From the IMG/VR virus record IMGVR_UViG_3300030419_001056, positions 1 to 30,902 of that record: 30,902 nt of DNA; one strand, given 5' to 3'. Below are positions 16,578 to 27,200 of this stretch, in pieces. Below the pieces are notes generated by a model. It did no database searches, was not told where the DNA came from, and saw only the letters and a program-made list of their open reading frames with translations. Position 1 is the first letter of the stretch; every line of letters begins with the position of its first letter. Source of the DNA: a virus. Both the position numbers and the translations under genes were made by a program.

Positions 16578-17945
16578 ATGGCTTATACATTAGACGTCGC
16601 TTATTTTAATACATTTGTTATAGCAGGTAGAAACGCTGCAGGATCCTGGTCAGGAGAAAAATTTGGATCTTTTCATTGGGAAGAATCTAGAATACGAGGT
16701 GAATATAATGGAACAAATGTTGATTATGGAGCTAAAGCTTACGCTGTTGATTTAGAATATGGAACTAGAGTTAGAGAAAATGCTTTAATATACTCAGGTA
16801 TTTTTAATTCTAAAACAAAAATAAATAATACTAATCAGTTTCCAATAGGTTCAGAAATTACAAAAGCGGTTGATATCGCTAATGGATCTATACAGAAACT
16901 ACACGCTGAGGATAGTAATTTAATTATATTACAAGAAAATAAAGTTAGTAAATCATTAATAGATAAAGATGCTGTTTATACAGCTGAAGGAACACCAATA
17001 CAGTCACAATCTAATGTTGTTATAGGTCAAAATATGCCTTACTTAGGTGATTACGGTATAGGTAAAAACCCAGAAAGTTTCGCGTCACATGGTGGAAGAA
17101 AATACTTTGTTGATAAATCTAGAGGTGTTGTAATGAGATTATCAAGAGATGGTTTAACACCTATTTCAATATATGGAATGAAAGATTGGTTTAGAGATGC
17201 TTTATCTAGTTCTAGCTTAAATAAAATAGTAGGTTTATATGATGGAGTTAAAGATCATTATATTGTTTCGCTACATGGAACAAATACTTCTACAGAAATG
17301 GCAACAACTAATTCTTCTAACCCATCGACTCAATCAGATGTAACAACATATTCTACATTAGCATTTAGCGAAGGTGTAAAAGGTTGGATTTCTTTTTATA
17401 CATATAAACCTAGTTGGGGTACTAGTATGAAAGGTAAGTTTTATACTTTTGATCCATTGAATTTATATCAACATTATAATGAAAATACTGCTAGAAATAG
17501 TTTTTATGGTGCTAGTTATTCTGATCCTTCTTATGTAAGGGTAATACAAAATGATAAACCTAGTAGTATAAAAAACTTTTTAACAGCAAGTTACGAAGGA
17601 TCTGATAATTGGTCTTTAGAAAGTGCAGAAACAGAAACAGTTATAAATTCACTAGATATTGAAACTAAGGACGAAGCATATAAAATTCCTAAAGAAGGTG
17701 TGACTATAGTAGATAGCAATGGTTTAGATATAAATATAGGATTTAAAAGAAAAGAGGGTAAATATTATGAAGCTCTTAGAAATAAAAATAATAACAAGTT
17801 TAAAGATGATGCCTATTTTTCAAATACAGGATTAACAGGTTATCATATAAATATGAAGTTTCAATACTGGGAGGCGAATGAAGATGAGAATGCTAATAAA
17901 GCAGAATTATTTTCCGTTTCAAATGAAATTGTTGGATCTTCTTAA
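16578..17945 (+). CDS. tail-hub companion protein, beta-propeller-like
   Basis: This 455-aa protein looks like a beta-rich propeller segment: repeated strands and turns, NGSIQKLHAEDSNLIILQEN at residues 102-121, KVSKSLIDKDAVYTAEGTP at 122-140, then NPESFASHGGRKYFVDKSRG and VVMRLSRDGLTPISIYGMKD. From memory these blocks belong to the same large tail assembly protein group as the gene before it, and they probably form the distal part of the tail. The C-terminal third (from about residue 330) is more hydrophilic and of unknown fold. The gene is in frame with its predecessor, separated by one TAA and five sense codons, so the two may have arisen by splitting of a ~2000-aa protein. No cysteines are seen, unlike the end of its neighbour. 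Confidence 0.7.
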   Translation: MAYTLDVAYFNTFVIAGRNAAGSWSGEKFGSFHWEESRIRGEYNGTNVDYGAKAYAVDLEYGTRVRENALIYSGIFNSKTKINNTNQFPIGSEITKAVDIANGSIQKLHAEDSNLIILQENKVSKSLIDKDAVYTAEGTPIQSQSNVVIGQNMPYLGDYGIGKNPESFASHGGRKYFVDKSRGVVMRLSRDGLTPISIYGMKDWFRDALSSSSLNKIVGLYDGVKDHYIVSLHGTNTSTEMATTNSSNPSTQSDVTTYSTLAFSEGVKGWISFYTYKPSWGTSMKGKFYTFDPLNLYQHYNENTARNSFYGASYSDPSYVRVIQNDKPSSIKNFLTASYEGSDNWSLESAETETVINSLDIETKDEAYKIPKEGVTIVDSNGLDINIGFKRKEGKYYEALRNKNNNKFKDDAYFSNTGLTGYHINMKFQYWEANEDENANKAELFSVSNEIVGSS

Positions 17946-17955
17946 ATTTAATTAA

Positions 17956-18411
17956 ATGAATTTAGCAAAAGTAAAATCTATTGATAAGCTACAAGAGGCT
18001 ATAATAGATAGTAATAAAAAAGAAGGTTTTTATGGTGATGGTAAAAATATACCTGATATAAAAGAAATACCTATAACACATAAATTTGCTGATCAAACGT
18101 ATATTCGACAAATGGATATGAAAAAAGGACAAGTTGTAATTGGATGTATTCATAAACATTTACACGTTTGGTTTTTATTAACTGGAAAAGTTACAATAAA
18201 TAACAATGGAGATGTTGTTGATTATATAGCTCCTTGTTATACGATATCTAAACCAGGGGCTAGAAGAGTCATATATGCGCATGAAGATTCAATATTTGTT
18301 AATGTACATAAAAATCCTTCTAATACACAAGATATAAAGAAATTAGAAAAAGAAATAGTTTCTATAACAACACAAGATTATGAAAAACATGTTAAACAAC
18401 TTAAAAAATAA
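17956..18411 (+). CDS. cupin-fold protein of the phage type
   Basis: This 151-aa protein has the two halves of a small cupin barrel. The first motif is IGCIHKHLHVWFLLTGKVTI (residues 62-81), with H66, H68 and H70 as possible metal ligands and the conserved Gly turn; the usual Glu is absent. The second is APCYTISKPGARRVIYAHED (residues 92-111), ending at FVNVH118. Cupins bind a metal and act as enzymes or sugar/ligand-binding proteins. Very similar small cupins are scattered through marine and T7-like phages, where their role is unknown. Here it lies between tail and ejection genes, so it is probably made late and may modify or be part of the virion. It begins 11 bp after the tail gene. Confidence 0.75.
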   Translation: MNLAKVKSIDKLQEAIIDSNKKEGFYGDGKNIPDIKEIPITHKFADQTYIRQMDMKKGQVVIGCIHKHLHVWFLLTGKVTINNNGDVVDYIAPCYTISKPGARRVIYAHEDSIFVNVHKNPSNTQDIKKLEKEIVSITTQDYEKHVKQLKK

Positions 18412-18417
18412 TATATT

Positions 18418-19071
18418 ATGAGTTTTGTAGCAGTTGGAATAGCGTTGGTAGGTGGTGCAACATCTGCTATTATGGCTAATAAAGCTAGAAAAGATGCTAA
18501 ATCAAGACAAAGAAAAGCTGAGGATAAAATAGCAGCATTAGAAAGAACTAGACAAAAAGTTGAAGATCCTTATAAAGATGTTCAGGATTTATCTGGTATG
18601 CTTACCAATCCTTATGCAAACTTACAAGTAGCAACTAAAGCAGCTGAATTACAAGGTGAAGAAGCTGATATATCTTTAGCAAGTACACTAGATACTATGA
18701 GAGCTAGTGGTGCTGGCGCTGGTGGTGCAACCGCTTTAGCACAAGCAGCTTTAAGAAGTAAATTAGGTATATCTGCAAATATAGAACAACAAGAAGCACA
18801 AAATGCAAGAATGAGAGCACAAGGTCAAGCTCAAATGAATCAAATGAGAATGGCTGAAGCCCAGAGAATACAACAAGCTGGTATTGCTGGTAAACAATTT
18901 GTATTTGGAGCACAAGAGCAAAGAGAAATGGCACAGTTAAATAGAGCTGCAGGTTTCCAACAACAAGCTATGTCTGATGCATCAGCTTATCAAGGTCAAA
19001 TGATAGGTGCAATTGGTGGTGCTTTTGGAAGTGCTGCTGGTGCTTACGCTGGAATGCAAGGCGGAAGTTAA
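18418..19071 (+). CDS. small internal virion (ejection) protein, T7 gp14-like
   Basis: This 217-aa protein has the build of the small ejection protein of podoviruses (T7 gp14, P22 gp7 type). The N-terminus is hydrophobic (MSFVAVGIALVGGATSAIMA, residues 1-20). A helical Ala/Gln/Met/Arg-rich body follows, with coiled-coil character (residues 25-180, including RKAEDKIAALERTRQKVED and ARMRAQGQAQMNQMRMAEAQ). A C-terminal Gly/Ala-rich hydrophobic stretch closes it (GQMIGAIGGAFGSAAGAYAG, residues about 194-213). Such proteins leave the head before the DNA and build a pore through the outer membrane. It is the first of three consecutive genes whose sizes mimic gp14-gp15-gp16. Function is assigned from composition and order. 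Confidence 0.7.
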   Translation: MSFVAVGIALVGGATSAIMANKARKDAKSRQRKAEDKIAALERTRQKVEDPYKDVQDLSGMLTNPYANLQVATKAAELQGEEADISLASTLDTMRASGAGAGGATALAQAALRSKLGISANIEQQEAQNARMRAQGQAQMNQMRMAEAQRIQQAGIAGKQFVFGAQEQREMAQLNRAAGFQQQAMSDASAYQGQMIGAIGGAFGSAAGAYAGMQGGS

Positions 19072-19101
19072 TATAACAAATGAAACAAATAAATAAATAA
19101 T

Positions 19102-21189
19102 ATGGGAGCATACGATAATCCACAAATTATACCACCTGTTAATTACTTAGCAGGAATGCAAGAATTTAACAGAACTTTTGCTGTATGGTATTCTTTAATA
19201 GATAAAAGAAGACAAGAAAGAAAAAAGTTAGAAGAGAAAGGTGATGCGCAATACGCTAAATTTAGTAGCGATGCTTATGTTGATCCAATACAAGGAATGA
19301 TAACAAATACAGAACTTAGTATTAATGATCAAATTCAAGCTCAATATTCAAGAGGAGATTTTAATAATATGAGTTTTAGCGAGCAATCTGCAATGACAAA
19401 TCAAGTTAGAGATTTAAAAGGTGATCTTACTGCTTCAGCTATTCCTTTTACATCAGGTGAGTTCCATGATTTAAATAGAGCAACAGTTTCAAATGAAGCA
19501 TACAATCTTGCTAATGAAATGCATAATGCTGGGGATGCAGATAGTACTTTTAGAATTCTCCCTGGTTTTGTAAACGCAAAAGGTGATGGTAATGAAATTA
19601 GACCTGGGCAATTTGGTGTAGTTTATCATTATGTAGATGATAATGGTAAAGCACATTATTATGATGTAAAAAACGTTGCAGCAATGTTTAAGAATTATAA
19701 ATCATTTGATCAAAATGAATTAGATAAAGAGATAAAAAATAAAGCAAGTGAAATTTCAACAGCAGGAGAAAATCATAATAAAGTAGGTAACGCATTAGGA
19801 AGTTATTCAGAGAGATCAGCATATCAATATTTTGATTATGAGAATGATGAAGCTAGCGGGTTAAGTGCTGTAGTTAATGAAATGTTGAATTCAAAAGATT
19901 CAGAAATATTATTAAAAAATGTTTATGCAAATAATATAAAAGGTCATGAAGGTTATACTTATTTACCAACTGCAACAGAAATTAATCGAAATTTAAAAGA
20001 TAATAGAGAATATATTGAGTCAATACTAGGTAAAAATGAAAATTTTGATGATTTTTTAGAAAATAGTATAATTGATGAAAATGAATTAGCAGCATATCAT
20101 ACTTGGCAAAAGGAGGAAATGAGAAAATATTTAACTAATAGAATTCGTCCAGAGATTAAAATACACGCTCCAAGAATTGGTAATGATCCAGATGCTGAGT
20201 TCAATTTAAAAAGAGAACAAAATAGAATACTAACTCAAGATAGATTAAACATGCAAACTGCTACTGATGCGAATGAATTAGCACTTGCTGCAGAAGAAAA
20301 TGCAAAATTATTTAGAAATGGAGGCGAATTTTTAGATATAGACGAAAACAATGTTTATCAAAATATTCATAAACCTTTGAAAATGGTATTAGATTTATTA
20401 AATGTAGTAGATACAACAGCGCCTTTAAAAAAATATGTTGTTGATGGAGAGTTAAATGAAAACTTTAAACCAAGCGCTCCGCAGCAGGCTTTATTAGAAA
20501 ATTTTTATAATTTTGAAGGTGGTGACACATCTTTAACAGGAAACAAAAAGAGATATTTCACCGGTCCATATCCTTTAACTGAAGAGAAATTAATAAAAAT
20601 TATAGAAACAGGCCAAAAAATAGATGCAGGAACTGAATTAGAGTTTGAAAATGGTAAATGGGACGAACAAGTTTGGAATAAATATAAAGAACTATATCCA
20701 CCAATTACATCTGGAGGATATATTATTAGACCTAATATTACAGGCGGTACTCCAATAGAGCAAACAGATGAAGAAGCAGCAACTAACCAAATTCTAGGTA
20801 ACTATTCAAAAATGGATGTTAGACAAATACTTGCAGGTTTTGAAAATATAATATACAATGGTAAAAATATTAGAAGTGTAAAAATTGGTCAAGAAGGAAA
20901 TAAAAAGATTTTATACCTTAGATACCATGACGGACCTTTAAAGTATAAAAATAATGATAAACTTACATATCCAAAACCAATTAACTTAGATCAATATAAA
21001 ATTATTATAGCAACTGAAGATAAAGAAGGAGCATGGAAAAGACACGATGTTAATATTCAAGATTTTATTAAGGATATTAGAAAAATTACCAATCAAAAAG
21101 AAGAAGACAACTTCCCTGTTGCTTATAATTTTGTATTAGATCGACTTGGATTAGAATACGATATAGCAGGAGGTTTACCAACAAATTAA
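19102..21189 (+). CDS. internal virion / cargo protein, candidate gp15 counterpart
   Basis: This 695-aa soluble, largely helical protein opens with GAYDNPQIIPPVNYLAGMQE. It continues with a charged coiled-coil-like region (residues about 30-50, DKRRQERKKLEEKGDAQYAK), a small beta part near residues 175-200 (GQFGVVYHYVDDNGKAHYYD), and long Asn/Asp/Glu/Lys-rich helices to the end. No catalytic motif is recognised. Position between the gp14-like protein and the giant protein, and size close to T7 gp15 (about 750 aa), suggest an ejected protein that forms a tube in the periplasm, or head cargo as in crAss-like phages. The gene starts 30 bp after its neighbour, behind an AAATAAATAAATAA leader. Confidence 0.6.
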   Translation: MGAYDNPQIIPPVNYLAGMQEFNRTFAVWYSLIDKRRQERKKLEEKGDAQYAKFSSDAYVDPIQGMITNTELSINDQIQAQYSRGDFNNMSFSEQSAMTNQVRDLKGDLTASAIPFTSGEFHDLNRATVSNEAYNLANEMHNAGDADSTFRILPGFVNAKGDGNEIRPGQFGVVYHYVDDNGKAHYYDVKNVAAMFKNYKSFDQNELDKEIKNKASEISTAGENHNKVGNALGSYSERSAYQYFDYENDEASGLSAVVNEMLNSKDSEILLKNVYANNIKGHEGYTYLPTATEINRNLKDNREYIESILGKNENFDDFLENSIIDENELAAYHTWQKEEMRKYLTNRIRPEIKIHAPRIGNDPDAEFNLKREQNRILTQDRLNMQTATDANELALAAEENAKLFRNGGEFLDIDENNVYQNIHKPLKMVLDLLNVVDTTAPLKKYVVDGELNENFKPSAPQQALLENFYNFEGGDTSLTGNKKRYFTGPYPLTEEKLIKIIETGQKIDAGTELEFENGKWDEQVWNKYKELYPPITSGGYIIRPNITGGTPIEQTDEEAATNQILGNYSKMDVRQILAGFENIIYNGKNIRSVKIGQEGNKKILYLRYHDGPLKYKNNDKLTYPKPINLDQYKIIIATEDKEGAWKRHDVNIQDFIKDIRKITNQKEEDNFPVAYNFVLDRLGLEYDIAGGLPTN

Positions 21190-21202
21190 AAAAACGTTTT
21201 AA

Positions 21203-24200
21203 ATGTACGAATACAACGGAAAAGAGTATTCTTTACAACAAATCGCGCAAGCAGCAATTAAGTCGCGACTTAGTTTAGAGGATTACATCAAAAAACACGG
21301 GATTACAAAAAAAGCAACTACACAACCAGTAGATATTAATACACTGGAAAGTGAAAGTGCACATATTTCTAGAGATGACTTCAATTTCAGAGGTGAAGAT
21401 GCTGAAAGAGTAGTGGTTGAAAGATTACAGAAACGTTATCCTAAGGAAGAGTATGGTATTGAATTTAATGAAAGTGTACCAATGCTTGACTATGTAAGAG
21501 TACGAAATTCAAAAGGTGAATCTGAAAGAATACCATTAAATACTGATTGGAACTTTGGAGAAGGTGGCGAAGGTAGATATGGAGATCCATATACTAGAGT
21601 AATAAACTTCATTGAAAATTCTAAAAAAAATGAAGATCCAATAGAGAAAAAAGTATTTGGAAAACTAGGAACAAATTATGGTGTTCCAGATTTATATCCA
21701 AAATTCCAAACTGATGAAACCGAAGCAATTGTAGGTGCATCTGGAGAAATCTCTCATTATAAAATCCAAGAAAGAACATCTACAGCAGAAGAAGTATATA
21801 ACGCTACAACATATATAGAGGATGAAATAAGAAAATCTAGAAGAACACCTCAAGAATATGGTTTAAATATAGCTAAATCCTCCACAGATAGTCAATACGA
21901 ACTAAACAATTCCCAAAGAAAACAAGAACGCGACGCTGTTTACAGTAACTTTATGAATAATAATCCATGGGGTTATAAAATGGCTAAAGATGAATTTTTA
22001 AAGATTTATGATCAAAGATATGGTGTTATTCAACAAGAAGAGATTCAAAAAGAAGATTTTGAGAATACAATTCTTGAAAAAAATTTAATTACCAATAAAA
22101 AATATATACAAGATTGGGAAAGATCAGCAAATATATCTCTCGCTAGACAATTCGGTGTATCTCAAGAAGTTTTAACTAATATATTAGAGTTAAAAGATAA
22201 TATAAAAGAATCACAAACTAGAATTCAAGATTTAAAAGATAAAAAACTATTACCAGACGCTGATATTGCTGGTATTGAAAATTTAATTACTGCAGAAAAT
22301 AGAAAAATAAATAGCTATGTAGAACAAATTAATGAAAAAGCTTGGAAAACCAAAACTAGATCGGATTTTGTTGAGCCAGGAGTAGCTCCTAAATACGAGA
22401 TTTACCAAGAGTTTAATGAAGATTTAGCTAATGTGTTTATGAATGATGGTTTTTCTGAAAACTCTTCTAATGAAATGCAAGATTCATATAATGTTACAGC
22501 AAACACAATTGCTTTAAATAACATGTTGGAGCAAGTTATGCTCGATAATCCAATGATGACAATGGGTGAAGCTGGAGATAAATTATATGAGGCAAATTGG
22601 AAACACCATGAAGCTCTTTTAAATGAAGGTAATAGAACTGTTACTTTAGATTTTTCTAATTACAATGATAGAAACACTCAAAATCGTGACGGTAGAATAC
22701 TTAATCCTTATAATGATTTATTAACAAAGTTAAATTTTCCTTTAGGCCCCGGTGTTTATGAAGTACCATATAATGATTTGCATAAAGCTGGTATAACTAC
22801 TAGACGTTTTGATTCATGGTGGAAAGATAGGGGTGCTGGTGGTTTTGGTCATGATGTTATAAATGAAGAAGATTTAACTTTTGTTGAACAATTAGACCAA
22901 GCACATAATAGAAATATAGGTGAAAGACATGCTTTATATAATTTATTTAAAGTACAAAGAGATCCTAGCAAAATAGAGAAAAGAGGTGGATTGGGAGCTT
23001 TTGTTAACACAGCAACTAAATCTATTTTAACAGCCTTTGTTGATATACCAGAAGCGGAAGCTGATAGAATTGTAGCTAATTTAGGTGGTAAGAAACAAAC
23101 AACTAGATATCTATTAGATACTATGCAATCTGTTCAACATGATTATAATAATATATTCCAAGAAGAAATTAAAAGTGGTAGTTTACAAGCTTTAGAGTGG
23201 AACGAAGATCAAGTTGAAAACTTTGAAAGAACATGGGGTGAAAACATAGGTGAAGGTGTAGGACATTTTGTACCTGAATTAATAAAATTAGGTATAATTA
23301 GTGCTGCTACTGGAGGAGTAATGACATGGGCTGGTGCTACTAGATATTTAAGATTATTAAAAGAAGGTGGTAAATTTAAATTTATAACTGGCGCAGAAAA
23401 AACATTAAAAGGTGCAGAAGCTTTAACAGGTAAAGCTAAGTTATGGAATAATATTTTATACCATGGTACAAAAGTAATGATAGAAGAAGCTAAAATGTCA
23501 TTAGCTGGATTTAAACCCACGTCTGGTGCTGCGTTTTATACAGGTGGGGTTTTAACTCAAGGTTTAACACCTTTTAAACCTGGTTCAAGATTCTCTTGGT
23601 TAAATCCATTATGGCAAAAAGTTCTAAAGGGTGGTCCTGTTGGTGCAGCATCTATGGAATTTGCTACTATAACAGAAGCAGCTTGGGATGATTTAATGGA
23701 CAACGCTGATTTTAAAACTCATTTCAACGAACTATTTGGAGATTTTGATGAGGTTACAAAAAGATTTATAACTAATTCTATAGTTTTTGGTATTGTTGGA
23801 GCACAACATATAAAGAAAACTGACTTCATGACCAGTGAAGCTAAAAATAGAGCAGGAGCAGCACTACAGTTAAAAGCTCTTCAAATGCTTGGATATGGTA
23901 AAAAAGGAAGAAATAGAAAATTAGAAAATTTATCTGAAAAAGAAAGAGATAAATTTAATTCATATGTAACAGCTTCTCAGAATTTATTTAATATGGCTAG
24001 GGTTGAAAAATTTGGAAAAGATTTAGATCCTAAAAGTAAAAATTTTGAGGTTGAAATGGCAAAAAGATATGAACAACCCGTTAACAATGCTTTAAAAGCT
24101 GTTATCCCAGGATTTAAAGGAATTACTTGGAAATATTATGAAGGTGGAAAGTTTAAACATAAAAAACATTTATTTGAAAATAAAGAACACGCTGCTGAAT

Positions 24201-27200
24201 TCCATCCTGACATGGGAAAAAATGGAGGAATATTAATAGATAAATCTAAATTTACTCCCGGTAAACCAATACATGAGGTAGTTCACGCAGCTTTAGATGG
24301 TTGGATGAAAGCTCAGCCAAGAGGATTTGAAAGAAGATTAAATGCTAACTTAAGTAAAATATTTAAAAAATATGATTTAAAAGCTGAATATGATGGGATT
24401 GAAATAGGTCCTTTAAAAGACTTTATTGACGCTGCTTATGCTGGTAAAACAGGGGAAATGAAAGCTAATGAATTTCTAGCCTATATGGCTGAGTTCTTTA
24501 CAGATGGAAAAATATATGCTTCAAAAGTTACTAGAAATGCTGTAGAAGATATAATGCAAGAATTTAGAGATATATACGAGGAGAATTTCCAAGGAATGCC
24601 ATATAGTAAAATCAAAATAAAGACAGCGGGAGATTTTGTTAGATTTTTAGGTAGATTATCTCAAGGCGCTAGAAGAGGTACTGATATAACAGAAAAGATT
24701 AAAGTATTAGCTCAATTAGATAAAATAGAACTTCAAGGATTAACTAACGCTGAAGGTGGGCGAAGTAAAAAAGGAATGCAACCTTCTAAAGATTTAATAG
24801 CAGAAAGAGATAGATTATTAAAAGAGAATTTAAAATTAGTAAAAGAAAAACCTGAGGGTTGGAGAGAACAAAATAAAATAATAGCTGCTCAAATTAGAGG
24901 TATTGATAGTTCGATACTTATGTCAGAAACTAATGAGAAAGAGATTTTAAAATATAAAGAATTAGTTGATAAAGGTATAGATCCTTCAGTTCATTTCTCT
25001 AGATTAAGAGAAAATAACATGGGTATACTTAATGAGTTTGTTAAAGAAGCATATAAGGATGTTCCTGGTTCAGATGTTACTTTTAAAATGTTTGAAGGGT
25101 ATACTAAAAATAATGAACTTAATAAAATAATAAATAGTTATTTAAAGAAAGGTAAGGTTGATGCTGATGGTAATGTAGGATTATCACCAATGGAAAGAGG
25201 TGTGCCATTTGGAGCTTATTTAAGAAATACTTTATTTGGACCTAACTACGTAACGGGTAGTGGTAGACCACAAAGACAAGGTAATATTTTAAGAGCATTA
25301 CAAGGTGGTAGAACACAAGATCAAACAATTAAAACAGTTAGTATAGAAGCTGAGGGTGTAAGAAGTGAAGCTATGCAACTAGTAGATGGAACACCTATGG
25401 TTTTAGATGGTGGAACAACAAGAGGTGGTAGTAATGGACCTAAACAGGTGGAAGCTGGTTTGATACTTTTAAAAGAAAAACTAGGATTATCACCTAAGCA
25501 TATTAAAGCTATTGAAGCTAAAATTGAAGCAAGTAAGTTATCAGAAGCAAATTATAGAGATTTAATAGACTTAACACCTGATCTTACCCTTGAAATATTT
25601 GGTGGTATAAAAGAATATGTTACAAAAAAAGGTGTAACAAAGCCGGTTGTATTTGGTAAGTCAGCTAAAAATGTAGAACAAAAAGCAGAATATATTGCTG
25701 AAAAATGGGAAACATTGTATGATTTATTACCACATGGAGCTATGCTTAAAACAGGTAGAAATCAAATAGAAGGATTATCTACTGAAATTAGAGACCCACT
25801 ATTAAATGGTTTGTTATATACACCTATAACAAGAAAAGGTAAAGATGCTCAAGCATCTGCTGCTAAAACAGGTAAAACATCCGGATTACCCGTACAAAAT
25901 AAAATTAAAAACTTAACTAAAGAACAGTTTTTAGAAAAATTTGGAATATTTTTAAATGCTGAAGGTAAAGTTGATTTTAATAAAACAAATATAAAATCAC
26001 AAAGTAAAAATCTTAGAGCTATAGATGCTTTAATAACAGAAACAGGTAGAGCAATTACTAATCAAACTGTTAGACTTTGGTTGACTAAAAAAAATGAAAA
26101 AGGAGAATTAATAAATAAAGAATTATATGATAAACTTAATGGCGATGCTTTATTAGATCAAATAGCTGGTGGTAAATCTGCTTCATTAGCTTCAAGAGAT
26201 TTATTATTAGAATTACAGAAAAAAGGTATTGGTACAAATGATAGAAGTAGAATACAATTAATACAAAGATATATATCTAATCCTAAGCTATTTGCAGAAA
26301 ATAATTCTAAGGCGTTTAAAATTATTAAAGATGAAATTCACAATATATTAGCTCTTAAAGCAGAACAAGGGGTCTCTAATAAAGGATATACTGAAAAAAT
26401 AAAAGCACATCCAGAATATGGAGAAATTTATAAAAATGGATACGCTAGTCTTTCTTCTAAAAAGTTTAAAGAAAACGAAGTTGCAGTTGAACAATTTATA
26501 AAACATGCTGTAGAAATGTTTACTATAATACCAGATGTTAGTTTAATTAAACAATCTGGTAACTTAAAAATGTTATTTGATTTAGCAGCAGGACATTATT
26601 CAGTTGTTGGATCAACTTTAGCTAAAACAAAAAAGGGACAAGAAGGAGCTTTTAGAAAAGCTATTATGGATGCTTTAGCAACAAAATTTGATAAAGTTAA
26701 AAATAAAGAACATAAAAATATTTTAAAAGAAGAATTACCAAAAGAATTAGTTAAACGTTGGAGAAAAATTGATTGGGATTTTTTAAGTAAAAGTAGTGCT
26801 TATAGTTCTGAAACTTGGGGTAACGTTCATAAGGTTTGGCAAGCTGGTATAGAAGGTGGTGGTCAGAAAATAGCAAGAGAAATTTTTACAAAAAAAGAAA
26901 GTAAAATATTATTAGAGTTATTTGACTTGTGGAATTCTACTTTACAACATTGGATACAAAATGTACCAAAGCAAAAAAGTGAAGCTAAGTATAAAGAAAT
27001 AAGAGATGGAAGGTTGAGCTATATGTTCAAGCTTAATAAAGCTAATGGAGAAATTGGTACAACTGGAGCAAGAGTATTAGCACCTAATGGTTATATGATG
27101 ATACTTCCTAAAAACTTTTTTGACACAAAAGTATTTAAGGAAAAAGTAGATCAAATGATAGAAGATGGTGGATACGTTGGTGTGAAAGGTAATTTTATAA

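Noticed and set aside
16440-16600. Sequencing frameshift splitting the tail-hub protein
   Set aside because: The two genes are in the same frame with a TAA between them, not offset, and the second has its own ATG behind an A/T-rich leader. A point change or natural gene boundary fits better than an indel error.
23209-23520. 103-aa open frame on the minus strand
   Set aside because: Lies fully inside the giant gene without a plausible start region; judged a shadow.
25140-25270. Possible RNA polymerase or sigma-like signature (DADGN, then ERGVPFGAYLRNTL) in the giant protein
   Set aside because: There is no DxDGD or DFDGD catalytic triad anywhere in the protein. The GVPFGAYL string slightly recalls sigma region 2 but lacks the rest of that domain, so no polymerase or sigma function is claimed.
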